A stretch of 64,000 nt of DNA from Paractinoplanes polyasparticus (GTDB lineage Bacteria; Actinomycetota; Actinomycetes; Mycobacteriales; Micromonosporaceae): NCBI RefSeq assembly GCF_019710575.1, contig NZ_JAHWFK010000001.1, positions 124,001-188,000 on the forward strand, in the 5' to 3' direction. Of the stretch, positions 51,737-61,521 are shown one piece after another (positions within the stretch are counted from its first letter, which is position 1; every line of letters begins with the position of its first letter). A program made the translations under genes and the position numbers. The notes beneath the pieces are model-generated. The model had not been told where the DNA came from, made no database searches, and saw only the letters and a program-made list of their open reading frames with translations.

Positions 51737-52666
51737 ATGCGCGCCGATCGTCTCGTCGCGGCCCTCCTGCTGATGCAGGCGCGGGGCCGGGTCACCGCCG
51801 CCGAACTGGCCACCGAACTGGAGGTCTCGGTGGCCACTGCCCGCCGCGATCTGGAAGCTCTGTCGGCCGCCGGCATCCCCGTCTATCCCCAGCCCGGCCG
51901 GCACGGCGGCTGGCAACTCGTCGGCGGCGCCCGCACCGACCTCAGCGGCCTGACCGACGCCGAGGCCCAGGCGCTGTTCCTGCTGGCCGGCCCGGCCGCG
52001 TCGACCTCCGGCGAAATCAAGGCGGCCCTGCGCAAGCTGATGCGCGCCCTGCCCGAGACGTACCGCACCGAGGCCCAGGCCGCGGCCGACGCCACCGTCG
52101 TCGACCCCTCGCGGTGGGGCGAACTCCCCCGCGACCACCCCGCCGAGGTGCACCAGTTGCAGCAGGCGGTGGTCCGCCGGCGCAGCGTCCGGTTCCGCTA
52201 CAAGGACGCCCGGCGCGAGGCCGACCCGTGGGGCCTGATCGACAAGGACGGCCTGTGGTACCTGATCGCCGGCACCCCGAAAGGCCGGCGCACCTTCCGT
52301 CTCGACCGGGTGACCGATCTCGAGGTGACCGCCGAGACGTTCGAACGCCCCGCCGGCTTCACCCTCGACACGGCCTGGGACGAGGTGGTGGGCACGATCG
52401 AGGAACGGCGGTCCCGCACCTGGGCCACCCTGCTCATCCCGGAACGCTTCGTCTGGGTGCTGCGCGACCACTTCGGACGCCACTGCCGGCCCGGCGACGT
52501 GCTCGACGACGGCCGCGTCCGGGTGCAGGTGGGCGCCCCCACCCCGCGCGACATCGCCCGCACGCTGTCCGGCTGGGGCTCGGTCGTCGAGGTTCTCGAC
52601 CCGCCGGCCGTACGGGAGGAGCTGGCCCGCATCGGCGCCGAGCTCACGACCCTCTACGCGAGGTAG
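51737..52666 (+). CDS. WYL-domain transcriptional regulator (DeoR-type HTH)
   Basis: The 309-residue protein has an N-terminal helix-turn-helix (VTAAELATELEVSVATARRD) and a WYL domain with DKDGLWYLIAGTPKG, RTFRLDRVTDLEVT and a C-terminal WCX-like part. WYL domains bind nucleic acid or small ligands and often regulate divergent genes or defence islands. It is probably the repressor acting at the inverted repeat at 51693-51717. The 3' end overlaps the convergent MFS gene by 23 bases. Confidence 0.9.
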   Translation: MRADRLVAALLLMQARGRVTAAELATELEVSVATARRDLEALSAAGIPVYPQPGRHGGWQLVGGARTDLSGLTDAEAQALFLLAGPAASTSGEIKAALRKLMRALPETYRTEAQAAADATVVDPSRWGELPRDHPAEVHQLQQAVVRRRSVRFRYKDARREADPWGLIDKDGLWYLIAGTPKGRRTFRLDRVTDLEVTAETFERPAGFTLDTAWDEVVGTIEERRSRTWATLLIPERFVWVLRDHFGRHCRPGDVLDDGRVRVQVGAPTPRDIARTLSGWGSVVEVLDPPAVREELARIGAELTTLYAR

Positions 52667-53759
52667 CGACCGGGATCAGGGCGAAGGCGGGCAGCGTCGC
52701 GACCGCGGCCAGGACGAAGACCGCGTCGACGCCGAGCGGGGCGACCAGCAGGCCGGCGACCAGGGCGCCGGCGGCCATACCGAGGTCGTACGCGATGTTC
52801 CAGGCCGCGCTGACCGTGTTCTCGCCGCCGGGCGGCATGCTGTCGTACATCAGGGTCAGCGTGGCGTTCTGCAGCAGGCCGAAGCCGGCGCCGAAGACCA
52901 GAGCCGCCGGTACCGGGGCGAGGGCCAGTCCCGCTGTGCCGGCCGCGGTCAACGCGAGGCCCGGTCCGAGCAGGCGGCCGGGGCCGTAGCGGTCTCCCAG
53001 GCGGCCCGCGGCCCACCGGGCAGCGGTGGCCGCCGCGGGCTGCACCAGCAAGGCGGCCGCGACGACTCCGGCCGACCGGTCGTCGCCGGCCAACGGCAGG
53101 AGGGTCACGAAGACGCCCACGGCCGAGGTCGAGGCCGCGAAGATCGCGGCCGGGCGGGCCAGCGCGCGGTGGAACACGCTGCTGCTCTCGGCCACCGCGG
53201 ACCGGCGGGGCAGGCCGGGCACCGAGAGCAGGGCGAGCAGCGTGAAGATCGTCGTGGCGACGAAGACCGGCGCGAAGCCCCAGCGGTGGGCGGCCCACAC
53301 CCCGGCCGGCAGCGCGAGCAGGCTCGACACGCCACTCACGAGGCCGACGAAGGCGAGGCCCTGTCCCCGGCGGCCGGCCGGGATCAGCTTGGCGGTCAGC
53401 GCTCCCCCGGCCACCGTGCAGATCGCGAACCCGAGGCCGCGCAGCACACAGACGGCAAGGATCACGGCCGGGTGGGCGCTGACGGCGAGCGCGATCGTCG
53501 GGGCGCCGAGCAGCAGGAGTCCCCCGGCCAGCGCGGCGCGGTAACCGACCCGGTTCACCAGGCGCGGCGTAGCCACCTCGCCGGCCACCGTGGCCAGCAG
53601 CAGGGCGACCGTGGCGAGCCCGGCGGCGCGGCCCGAACCGGCCAGCATCGGCACCACCGACAGCGGCAGGAAGAAGCCTACGGACGCCCCGAGGATGGAG
53701 ACGGACCGCAGCAGCAGGGGGCCTGTGATCAGTCGGCTGTGGACCGTCATGGTGGTCAT
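52644..53759 (-). CDS. MFS transporter
   Basis: The 371-residue protein (ATG at 53759 or 53750) has 11-12 predicted membrane segments, with VNRVGYRAALAGGLLLLGAP as the loop motif region and AKLIPAGRRGQGLAFVGLVS. It is an exporter- or sugar-type MFS without clear substrate. It is divergent from the MocR regulator with 46 bases between the starts, so the regulator may control it. Confidence 0.85.
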   Translation of the reverse strand: MTTMTVHSRLITGPLLLRSVSILGASVGFFLPLSVVPMLAGSGRAAGLATVALLLATVAGEVATPRLVNRVGYRAALAGGLLLLGAPTIALAVSAHPAVILAVCVLRGLGFAICTVAGGALTAKLIPAGRRGQGLAFVGLVSGVSSLLALPAGVWAAHRWGFAPVFVATTIFTLLALLSVPGLPRRSAVAESSSVFHRALARPAAIFAASTSAVGVFVTLLPLAGDDRSAGVVAAALLVQPAAATAARWAAGRLGDRYGPGRLLGPGLALTAAGTAGLALAPVPAALVFGAGFGLLQNATLTLMYDSMPPGGENTVSAAWNIAYDLGMAAGALVAGLLVAPLGVDAVFVLAAVATLPAFALIPVATSRRGS

Positions 53760-53805
53760 GAGATGACGCTAGGACGCCACCGGGTCACTGATAAGGTCCA
53801 GTTCC

Positions 53806-55191
53806 ATGCCCGTGGAGTGGGCCGGTTCGGGGCCCGAACTGCTCGTGACGATCGACCGTGGCCGCGGCGCCGGATTGCGCACACAACTCGAAGACCAGCT
53901 GCGCGCCGCGATCCGGGCCGGTCGCCTGGCCGCCGGCGAGCCGCTGCCGTCCTCCCGTGAGCTGGCCCGCGCCTTGAGCCTGTCCCGCGGTCTCGTCCAG
54001 GACTGCTATGCCCAGCTGCAGGCCGAGGGCTACCTGACGAGCCGTCCCGGCTCAGCCACGCGGGTGGCCGCGGCCGCGATGCCGGCCACCGGCGCGCCAC
54101 CCCGGCCCCCGGCGCCGGCCGAGCAGTTCCCGGTCGCCGACTTCCGGCACGGCGTTCCCGACCTCAGCCTCGTGCCGCGACAGGACTGGGCGTGGGCGGT
54201 CCGTGAGGCCTGCCGCACGATGCCGGACGCCGCCTTCGACTACGGCGACCCCGTCGGCCCGGTGCGGCTGCGGGAGGTGCTGGCTTCCTATGCCGTACGG
54301 GTGCGGGCGGCCTCAGCCACGGCGGCCGACCTGATCGTGTGCACCGGCACGCAGCAAGCGCTCGGCCTGGTCGTCGGCGCGCTGGCCGCCGCCGGCGTCG
54401 GCACGATCGCCGTCGAGCACCCCGGCAGCGGCCGGACCCTCGGCCCGCTCGCCGAGGCGGCCGGGATGACCTGCGTACCCGTGCCGGTCGACGGGGCCGG
54501 ACTCGACGTCACCGCCCTGCGCCGCACCGGCGCCCGCGCCGTCCTGGTCACCCCGGCCCACCAGTGGCCGACCGGCGTCGTGCTCACCGGCGCCCGCCGC
54601 CAGGAGCTGATCGCCTGGGCCCGTGAGCACGACGGCGTCGTCATCGAGGACGACTACGACGCCGAGTTCCGCTACGACCGCGAGCCGGTCGGCTCCCTGC
54701 AGGGCCTGGCCCCCGACCATGTCGTCTCGCTCGGCACGGTGAGCAAATCCCTGGCACCGGCCCTGCGCCTGGGCTGGGTCATCGCCCCCGGCCGGCTGCG
54801 CGAGCCGATCGCCCACCGCAAGTGGCTGGCCGACCGCGGCAGCCCCGTCGTCGACCAGTTCGCCCTGGCCGTGCTGATCGAGTCCGGACGCTACGACCGC
54901 CACCTGCGCCGCATGCGCACCGAGTACGCCGCCCGCCGCGACACCCTGGTCGCCGCCCTGAGGCGCCACGCACCGCACCTGCCGCTCACCGGCCTGGCCG
55001 CCGGCTTCCACGCCGTCCTCGACCTGCCCGCCGGCGCCGACGAGCAGCAGCTGATTGCCCGGGCCGCCCACCGCGGCGTCGGCCTCTACGGCGTCGCTGG
55101 TTCCCGCCCGCAGCTCGTCCTCGGCTTCGGCAACACGTCACGCCGCGAGATCGAGGCGGGGATCAGCGCGATCGCGGATCTGCTGCCGTGA
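53806..55191 (+). CDS. MocR/PdxR-family regulator (GntR HTH + aminotransferase fold)
   Basis: The 461-residue protein has an N-terminal GntR-type winged helix (GRLAAGEPLPSSRELARALS) and a class I aminotransferase-like domain with CTGTQQALGLVVGALA, EDDYDAEFRYDREPVGS and SLGTVSKSLAPALRLGW, where Lys in VSKS should hold PLP. MocR proteins use PLP or an amino-acid aldimine as signal. It is divergent from the MFS gene, and probably regulates it. The downstream aldo/keto reductase starts 82 bases later. Confidence 0.9.
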   Translation: MPVEWAGSGPELLVTIDRGRGAGLRTQLEDQLRAAIRAGRLAAGEPLPSSRELARALSLSRGLVQDCYAQLQAEGYLTSRPGSATRVAAAAMPATGAPPRPPAPAEQFPVADFRHGVPDLSLVPRQDWAWAVREACRTMPDAAFDYGDPVGPVRLREVLASYAVRVRAASATAADLIVCTGTQQALGLVVGALAAAGVGTIAVEHPGSGRTLGPLAEAAGMTCVPVPVDGAGLDVTALRRTGARAVLVTPAHQWPTGVVLTGARRQELIAWAREHDGVVIEDDYDAEFRYDREPVGSLQGLAPDHVVSLGTVSKSLAPALRLGWVIAPGRLREPIAHRKWLADRGSPVVDQFALAVLIESGRYDRHLRRMRTEYAARRDTLVAALRRHAPHLPLTGLAAGFHAVLDLPAGADEQQLIARAAHRGVGLYGVAGSRPQLVLGFGNTSRREIEAGISAIADLLP

Positions 55192-55228
55192 CGGTGCCGG
55201 GGCGGCCGCTGTTGGGGCAGGGTGGTAA

Positions 55229-56248
<1,020 letters not shown>

Positions 56249-56372
56249 TCACGGGACGAGCTGCGGCTCCGGTTCGGGCCGGCGCGAGCTGGGCAGGGCG
56301 CGGGGCACGCTGAGCGTGGAGGCGGCGCCGTGAGGCTGGTTGGGCTCGTACGCGACCTCAAGCCCACCCGGT

Positions 56373-56480
56373 GGCCGCGATGGCCCGCACGGCCGCCGAG
56401 ACACTGTTCGACCAGCTGGACCACCACGGCGGGCCGGCCCTCTCCCGCCTGTTCGAGCCGCATCCGGTCCGGGCGTCCTG
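56373..56480 (+). pseudogene. Short coding-like fragment, unidentified
   Basis: GTG at 56373 opens MAAMARTAAETLFDQLDHHG, continuing GPALSRLFEPHPVRAS and stop at 56480, with strong GC3. Upstream, a second frame (MRLVGLVRDLKPTR from 56330) joins it by a one-base shift. It may be the end of a degraded gene. No family is recognised. Confidence 0.25.
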
Positions 56481-56500
56481 ACCGCCGTGCGGGCCTTCGG

Positions 56501-57058
56501 TCAGCCGGCCGCTCCGACCAGGGCGGGCTGCCAGACGTACGTCTGCGGGGTGACCCGGGCGACGACGGAGGACCGGAAGTTCGCCTCCACCTGGGCCAGC
56601 TCGCGGGAGTTGGGATAGGAGTTGGTGCACGCGATCGGGGCGCTGCTGCCGGACATCAGGTCGGCGCACAGCCCGGTGCGGCGGTCGGGCAGGCCGAGGA
56701 TGTGGCCCAGCTCGTGGGCGGCGATCCGCGGCGGGTGGTAGCCCTGGTCGACGGCCTGCCGGCCCATCCAGACCCGGCCGTTGCCGAGCGAGGTGGTCTG
56801 GGCGCGGGGCCAGCCGTTGTCGGCGTAGACGCGGATGTTGGGCGTGCGGCCGGCGGTGACCGGTTCGAGGCGCACATTGGTGGCCCGGCTGTTCCAGATC
56901 TGGGCGCCCTGGTTGATCACGGCCACGAACTCCTGCGCCTGGCTGGCGTCGTAGTAGAGCACGCGGGGCGCGGCCGAGGCCGGGGCGGACCCGGCGACCA
57001 GCACGCCGGCGAACGCGACGGCCGAGATGAGCGCGGCCGCCATTCTGCGGAGAAGCAT
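56501..57058 (-). CDS. Snapalysin (M7 metalloprotease)
   Basis: The 185-residue protein has a signal peptide (MLLRRMAAALISAVAFAGVL, cleavage near ASAAP) and the mature sequence RVLYYDASQAQEFVAVINQG. IAAHELGHILGLPD is the HExxHxxGxxD zinc-binding signature of snapalysins, and ADLMSGSSAP contains the Met-turn. It is a small secreted neutral protease. The LysR-type activator usual beside snpA genes is not seen here; a TetR gene is upstream on the same strand instead. Confidence 0.9.
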   Translation of the reverse strand: MLLRRMAAALISAVAFAGVLVAGSAPASAAPRVLYYDASQAQEFVAVINQGAQIWNSRATNVRLEPVTAGRTPNIRVYADNGWPRAQTTSLGNGRVWMGRQAVDQGYHPPRIAAHELGHILGLPDRRTGLCADLMSGSSAPIACTNSYPNSRELAQVEANFRSSVVARVTPQTYVWQPALVGAAG

Positions 57059-57154
57059 CAGTACCCTCCTGCGGGGGATCGGGGGGTTGTTCTGGCCCCG
57101 ACCCTAGCTACGCAGAGACCTTCATCGATGCTTCTCGGACATACCGATTGCGTC

Positions 57155-57811
57155 CTACCGCGGCGGAGCGGCGGTCACGTGGGCCACGACCAGGTCGCCG
57201 ATCATCTGGCGCTGATGAGCCCGCAGGGCCGGGTCGAGCAGGTCGCGGTCGAAGATGGCGCGGAACGTGTAGCGGTTGGCGCCGCGGAAGATGCAGAAGG
57301 CACTGATGATCATGTGGACGTCGAGGGCGTCCACATCGTCGCGGAAGAGGCCCCCGGCCACGCCCCGCGCCATGATGCGGGTCAGCACGTCGAGCGCGGG
57401 GGCGGCCAGGCCTTCGCGCACCTCGGACTTCAGCAGGTGCTGGGCGTAGTGGATGTTCTCGATGGCGACCAGGCGGACGAAATCCTGGTGTTCCTCGTGA
57501 TGGTCGAAGGTGAGCTCGGCCAGCTTGCGCAGCGCCTCGACCGGTTCGAGGTGGTCGACGTCGAGCTTCTGCTCGAGCGCACGGATGTGCTGGTAGGCCT
57601 GCTCGAGGACGGCCAGGTAGAGGCCCTCCTTGCCGCCGAAGTAGTAATAGATCATGCGTTTGGTGGTACGGGTCTTGGCGGCGATCTCGTCGACCCGGGC
57701 GCCCGCGTAGCCCTGGTCGGCGAACTCGTGCGTGGCGACGTCGATGATCTCCGCTCGGGTGCGCTCGGCATCCCGCACCCGTTCGCCGGGCGTCGCCGCT
57801 CCCGTTGCCAT
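57155..57811 (-). CDS. TetR-family transcriptional regulator
   Basis: The 218-residue protein has the DNA-binding part DVATHEFADQGYAGARVDEI then AAKTRTTKRMIYYYFGGKEG, and a TetR_C helical domain of the kind seen in regulators of aromatic-compound degradation (LVAIENIHYAQHLLKS). It could bind the operator at 60893-60916, before the shikimate-dehydrogenase-like gene, but that is 3 kb away. Otherwise the snapalysin gene, 96 bases downstream, might be in its transcript. Confidence 0.82.
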   Translation of the reverse strand: MATGAATPGERVRDAERTRAEIIDVATHEFADQGYAGARVDEIAAKTRTTKRMIYYYFGGKEGLYLAVLEQAYQHIRALEQKLDVDHLEPVEALRKLAELTFDHHEEHQDFVRLVAIENIHYAQHLLKSEVREGLAAPALDVLTRIMARGVAGGLFRDDVDALDVHMIISAFCIFRGANRYTFRAIFDRDLLDPALRAHQRQMIGDLVVAHVTAAPPR

Positions 57812-57994
57812 CCGCTTCCCTTCCGCCGGTCATCCCGACTTTAGCGGGCCGCGGATATTGAGCGTCGGTCGAAACAGCGGACCTTTCAGATCGGCGGCAT
57901 CGCGGCCGAGGCAAGTGCCATGCCTCGTCCGCCCTGGAGGAGCTGATCACCGTCAGCGCGATCGCGGTCGCCCGACCGGGCTATCGTGCTGTCC

Positions 57995-58654
57995 ATGCGT
58001 GTTCTGGTCGCCGATGACGAGAGGGTGCTCGCCGACACCGTGGCCGACGGGCTGCGGGACTTCGCGATGGCCGTCGACGTGGTGTACGACGGCGAGGCGG
58101 CCAGGGAGCGGGTGACCGTCAACCGCTACGACGTCGCCGTGCTCGACCGGGACATGCCCGGCGCCACCGGCGACGAGGTCTGCCGCGAGATGATCGCGGC
58201 CGGGCTCGACACCCGGGTGCTGCTGCTCACCGCGGCCGCCGGCATCCGCGACCGGGTCGAGGGGCTCGGGCTGGGCGCCGACGACTACCTGACCAAGCCG
58301 TTCGCCTTCGCCGAACTGGTCGCCCGGGTGCAGGCCCTCGGCCGCCGGGCCAACGCCGCGCACGGCCCGGTGCTCGACCGCGAGGGCATCACGCTCGACA
58401 TCCCCCGGCACACCGCCTCGCGCGACGGGCTGCCGCTGCGACTGTCCCCCAAGGAATTCGCCGTGCTGCACGTGCTGCTGCGGGCCGACGGGGCGGTCGT
58501 CAGCGCCGAAGACCTGCTGGAACAGGCCTGGGACGAGAACGCCGACCCGTTCACCCAGACCGTGCGGGTCACCGTGATGACGCTGCGCCGCAAGCTCGGC
58601 GACCCGCCGGTCATCCACACCGTGCCGCGCGTCGGCTACCGGCTGGGTGGCTAG
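57995..58654 (+). CDS. OmpR/PhoB-family response regulator, orphan
   Basis: The 219-residue protein has a receiver with VLVADDERVLAD, VAVLDRDMPGATGDE and LTKPFAFAE, and a winged helix with LSPKEFAVLHVLLRADGAVV and TVRVTVMTLRRKLGDPP. No kinase is adjacent: the next gene is a convergent transporter (4-base overlap). Its partner must be elsewhere. The target is unknown. Confidence 0.9.
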   Translation: MRVLVADDERVLADTVADGLRDFAMAVDVVYDGEAARERVTVNRYDVAVLDRDMPGATGDEVCREMIAAGLDTRVLLLTAAAGIRDRVEGLGLGADDYLTKPFAFAELVARVQALGRRANAAHGPVLDREGITLDIPRHTASRDGLPLRLSPKEFAVLHVLLRADGAVVSAEDLLEQAWDENADPFTQTVRVTVMTLRRKLGDPPVIHTVPRVGYRLGG

Positions 58655-60051
58655 AGCCGCTGCAACTGGGTGATCACCATCGCCACCGCGAAGAAGCCGT
58701 AGAACCCGATGGCCACGAGCATCCCGCCGAGGCGCCAGCCGCCCAGCCGTACGGCGGAAGGAAGGTCCTTGAGGTTGAGACGCACCAGCAGTACCGAGTA
58801 GAGCAGCGTGACCACCGAGGCCGCGCACGTCGACACGATGAGCAGGCCCAGCGGCTGGGTGAAGCCGGCCAGCAGGATGGACGAGCCCAGCACGATCTCG
58901 GCCCAGACGACGGTCAGATAGAGCCGCGGCTCGGTCCAGCGGGCCGAGGTCTGCAGATAGTTGCGGCGCAGGAAGTCGCCGGCCACCCGGCCGATGATGT
59001 CGAGCAGGCCCATCGCGGCCGCCCACAGCGAGACGGTCGCCACGGCCAGGAAGAGCAGCTTGAGCCAGCCGCCGACCTGGTCCGAGAGGATGTCGGCCTC
59101 GATGCGCAGGAACGAGGTGTCGTTCTTGATGTCGTCCCGGCCGAACAGCAACTGGTAGGCCAGCAGGCACATGACCGTGATGGTCACGAAGCAGACCGCC
59201 ACGAAGGTGACCAGGTGCTCGGCGTTGGCCCGCTTCCACCAGACCTGCCAGCGGGCCAGGTTCTGCTCGTCCGCCGGGAAGGCGTAGAGGTCGGTGCCGG
59301 CCGCCTCCTCGCGTCCGGTGATGGGCGAGACCAGCCGCGGCACGTGCGCGCCCATGCCGTAGCGCTTGTCGCGGATCCAGTTGCTGAGGACCAGATTGTG
59401 GACGCCGCCCGCACCGGCCGCCCCGATCGCGCTCAGCAGCAGGGTGAACGTGATGCCCTCGGGGATCTGCCCGAACTCGGTCACCGTGGCCCGGGCGCCG
59501 TCGCCCCACGTGCCGAGCGAGATCACGAAGACGATCACCACGATCAGGAAGAAGATCGTGAGGCCGACCTTGACGATCTCGACGCGCTCGACGGTGTTGT
59601 AGACCACCTTGGACACCGAGAGCAGCACACCGATGGCGACCAGGGTGACGACGGTGATCCAGACCGGGTCGCCCCCGCCGACCAGGTAGGTCAGCACGGT
59701 GCTGCCGCTCGTGGCCCAGCCGGGCCAGGCGTACTGGAAGGCCCCGGCCAGGCAGATGATGATCCCCCAGCCCTTCCACCAGCGGGAGAAGCCTGCCACC
59801 ACGGTCTGGCCGGTGGCCAGCGTGTAGCGCTCGATCTCCATGTTGATGACGAACTGGACGGCGAGGGTGCAGAAGGCCAGCCAGAGCAGGCCGAGACCGC
59901 CGATCGCGGTCAGGTAGGGCCACAGGATGATCTCGCCGGCGGCCATGCCGATGCCGACGGCGACCACGCCGGGACCGATCATCCGGCGCAGGGACAGGGG
60001 TTCGGGAAGGTTACGGGTCTCAGCGGGGATCCGGGTACGGGAGGGATTCAT
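58651..60051 (-). CDS. Nramp-related membrane transporter lacking the metal-site motifs
   Basis: Start at 60051 (MNPSRTRIPAETRNLPEP) or at 60081. The 466-residue protein has about 11-12 membrane segments with SLRRMIGPGVVAVGIGMAAG, which aligns with the Nramp first segment, but the DPGN metal motif is replaced, and in the sixth-segment position SAIGAAGAGGVHN stands instead of the MPH motif. Thus it is unlikely to carry Mn or Fe in the usual way. It overlaps the shikimate-dehydrogenase-like gene by 32 bases and may import the substrate of that enzyme. Confidence 0.75.
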   Translation of the reverse strand: MNPSRTRIPAETRNLPEPLSLRRMIGPGVVAVGIGMAAGEIILWPYLTAIGGLGLLWLAFCTLAVQFVINMEIERYTLATGQTVVAGFSRWWKGWGIIICLAGAFQYAWPGWATSGSTVLTYLVGGGDPVWITVVTLVAIGVLLSVSKVVYNTVERVEIVKVGLTIFFLIVVIVFVISLGTWGDGARATVTEFGQIPEGITFTLLLSAIGAAGAGGVHNLVLSNWIRDKRYGMGAHVPRLVSPITGREEAAGTDLYAFPADEQNLARWQVWWKRANAEHLVTFVAVCFVTITVMCLLAYQLLFGRDDIKNDTSFLRIEADILSDQVGGWLKLLFLAVATVSLWAAAMGLLDIIGRVAGDFLRRNYLQTSARWTEPRLYLTVVWAEIVLGSSILLAGFTQPLGLLIVSTCAASVVTLLYSVLLVRLNLKDLPSAVRLGGWRLGGMLVAIGFYGFFAVAMVITQLQRL

Positions 60052-60871
60052 GGCGGGCTCCGTTGTCGTGGAGTACGGCATCGAGGTGGCGCAGCATCCG
60101 CGCGGTGTCGGGGGTTCGCCCGGTGAACAGCTCGAAGGCGGCGGCGGCCTGGTAGGCGCACATCGCCGTCCCGCCGACGGCCCGCAGCCCGGCGTCGCGG
60201 GCCGCTCGCAGGAGCGGCGTCACGACCGGCATGTAGACGATGTCGGCCACCCACAGGCCGCGGTGGAGGAGCTCGGTGGGCAGGGGCAGTCCCGGGTGGG
60301 CGCGCATGCCGACCGGGCTGGCGTTGACCAGCCCGTCGGCCTTCGCGATCGCCGCCGGCAGATCGGCCGGCGCGGCGACGGAGAGGCGGGGATCGGAGAA
60401 CCGGGCGGCGAGCTGCTCGCGCCGGCCCGCGTCCGGGTCGACGACGGTCAGGTGCTCGACGCCCAGCGTGAGCTGGGCATAGGCGCAGGCGGCGCCGGCC
60501 CCGCCGGCGCCGGTCTGGACGACCCGGCCTCGGGCGAGGTCGCGGTAGGCCTCGGTGAACCCGTACGCATCGGTGTTGTGCCCGGACCGCCGGCCGTCGC
60601 GGAGGACGACAGTGTTGACCGCGCCGATCGCCCGGGCCTGCGGGGACAGGTCGTCGAGCAGACCGATGACCTGCTGCTTGAAGGGATGGGTGATGTTGAG
60701 CCCGGCGTAGCCCTCGCTCTCGGCCCGGGTGAGCAGGTCGCCCAGGGCAGCCGGGGATCCGGTGTCGAACAGGTCGTACGTGAGGTCGAGGCCGTGGCTG
60801 CGGCCCTCGGCCTCGTGCAGCGCCGGGGACAGGGAGGTGCCGATGCCGGCCCCGATCAAGCCACAGCGCAT
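60020..60871 (-). CDS. Shikimate/quinate dehydrogenase-like enzyme
   Basis: The 283-residue protein has LIGAGIGTSLSPALHEAEG (substrate Ser residues), GLNITHPFKQQVIG with catalytic Lys, GAVNTVV, GHNTDAYGF with catalytic Asp, QTGAGGAGAA for NAD(P) and a C-terminal GTAMCAYQAAAAFELFTG. It reduces 3-dehydroshikimate or oxidises quinate/shikimate. Context with a transporter and a TetR-like operator suggests use of plant-derived quinate or shikimate rather than the biosynthetic aroE role. Confidence 0.85.
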   Translation of the reverse strand: MRCGLIGAGIGTSLSPALHEAEGRSHGLDLTYDLFDTGSPAALGDLLTRAESEGYAGLNITHPFKQQVIGLLDDLSPQARAIGAVNTVVLRDGRRSGHNTDAYGFTEAYRDLARGRVVQTGAGGAGAACAYAQLTLGVEHLTVVDPDAGRREQLAARFSDPRLSVAAPADLPAAIAKADGLVNASPVGMRAHPGLPLPTELLHRGLWVADIVYMPVVTPLLRAARDAGLRAVGGTAMCAYQAAAAFELFTGRTPDTARMLRHLDAVLHDNGARHESLPYPDPR

Positions 60872-60892
60872 GCTCGTCGCTCCCGCGGTTCG

Positions 60893-60916
60893 CTAATGTA
60901 CGGACTGGTACGTTAG
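60893..60916. promoter_or_regulatory. TetR-type operator before the shikimate-dehydrogenase-like operon
   Basis: CTAATGTAC (60893-60901) and GTACGTTAG (60908-60916) form an inverted repeat with one mismatch around a six-base centre. It lies 22 bases upstream of the start codon and 48 bases before the divergent DUF1304 gene. The size and symmetry fit TetR-family operators, and a TetR gene lies at 57155-57811 beyond the transporter. Confidence 0.6.
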
Positions 60917-60964
60917 TTATCCGCTGTGACGGGGCCCACTGTCAAGAGCCGGTAGCCTGTCGCG

Positions 60965-61315
60965 GTGATCATCATTGCGAACGTGCTGGTGGCGCTGGTC
61001 GCGCTCATCCACGCGTACATCCTGGTCCTGGAGATGTTTCTCTGGACCACCCCGCGTGGGCAGCGCGCGTTCGGACTCACCCCGGAATTTGCCCTGCAGA
61101 CGAAGACGCTGGGGCTGAATCAGGGGCTCTACAACGGTTTCCTGGCCGCCGGGCTGATCTGGGGGCTGGTCGCGGACAACTTCGGCGCCAAGGTGTTCTT
61201 CCTCGCGTGCGTGGCGATCGCCGGCATCGTCGGGGCCGCCACCGCCAGCCGCCGCATCCTCTACGTCCAGACGGCTCCGGCCGTGCTCGCGCTGGCGTTC
61301 GTGCTCATCGCCTGA
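60965..61315 (+). CDS. DUF1304 membrane protein
   Basis: The 116-residue protein has four predicted membrane segments, with VALIHAYILVLEMFLWTTPR, the DUF1304 signature, and LGLNQGLYNGFLAAGLIWG. The family has unknown function. GTG at 60965 is the start. It is divergent from the shikimate-dehydrogenase-like operon and may share its operator. Confidence 0.85.
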   Translation: MIIIANVLVALVALIHAYILVLEMFLWTTPRGQRAFGLTPEFALQTKTLGLNQGLYNGFLAAGLIWGLVADNFGAKVFFLACVAIAGIVGAATASRRILYVQTAPAVLALAFVLIA

Positions 61316-61521
61316 ACTTGTCGGACCCCCCGCCTACGCTCTCGGGCATGAGAACGCTCCTCGGCCACGTCAGGTCCCGGACGATCACTGTCACCGGTGC
61401 GACGTGGGCTGCGGCGCATGTCGGGGTTCGAAAGTCTTTCAGCCGGAACGTGTTCACGGCCATGGCGCCCTGAGGTCCGGGCCCGCCGAGGTTCCGACGC
61501 CGGCCCGCTGAGAGGTGCTGA

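Noticed and set aside
61349-61473. A 41-codon frame (MRTLLGHVRSRT...) between DUF1304 and the SDR gene
   Set aside because: No ribosome-binding site, no recognisable sequence and ordinary GC3. Possibly a fragment, but not supportable.
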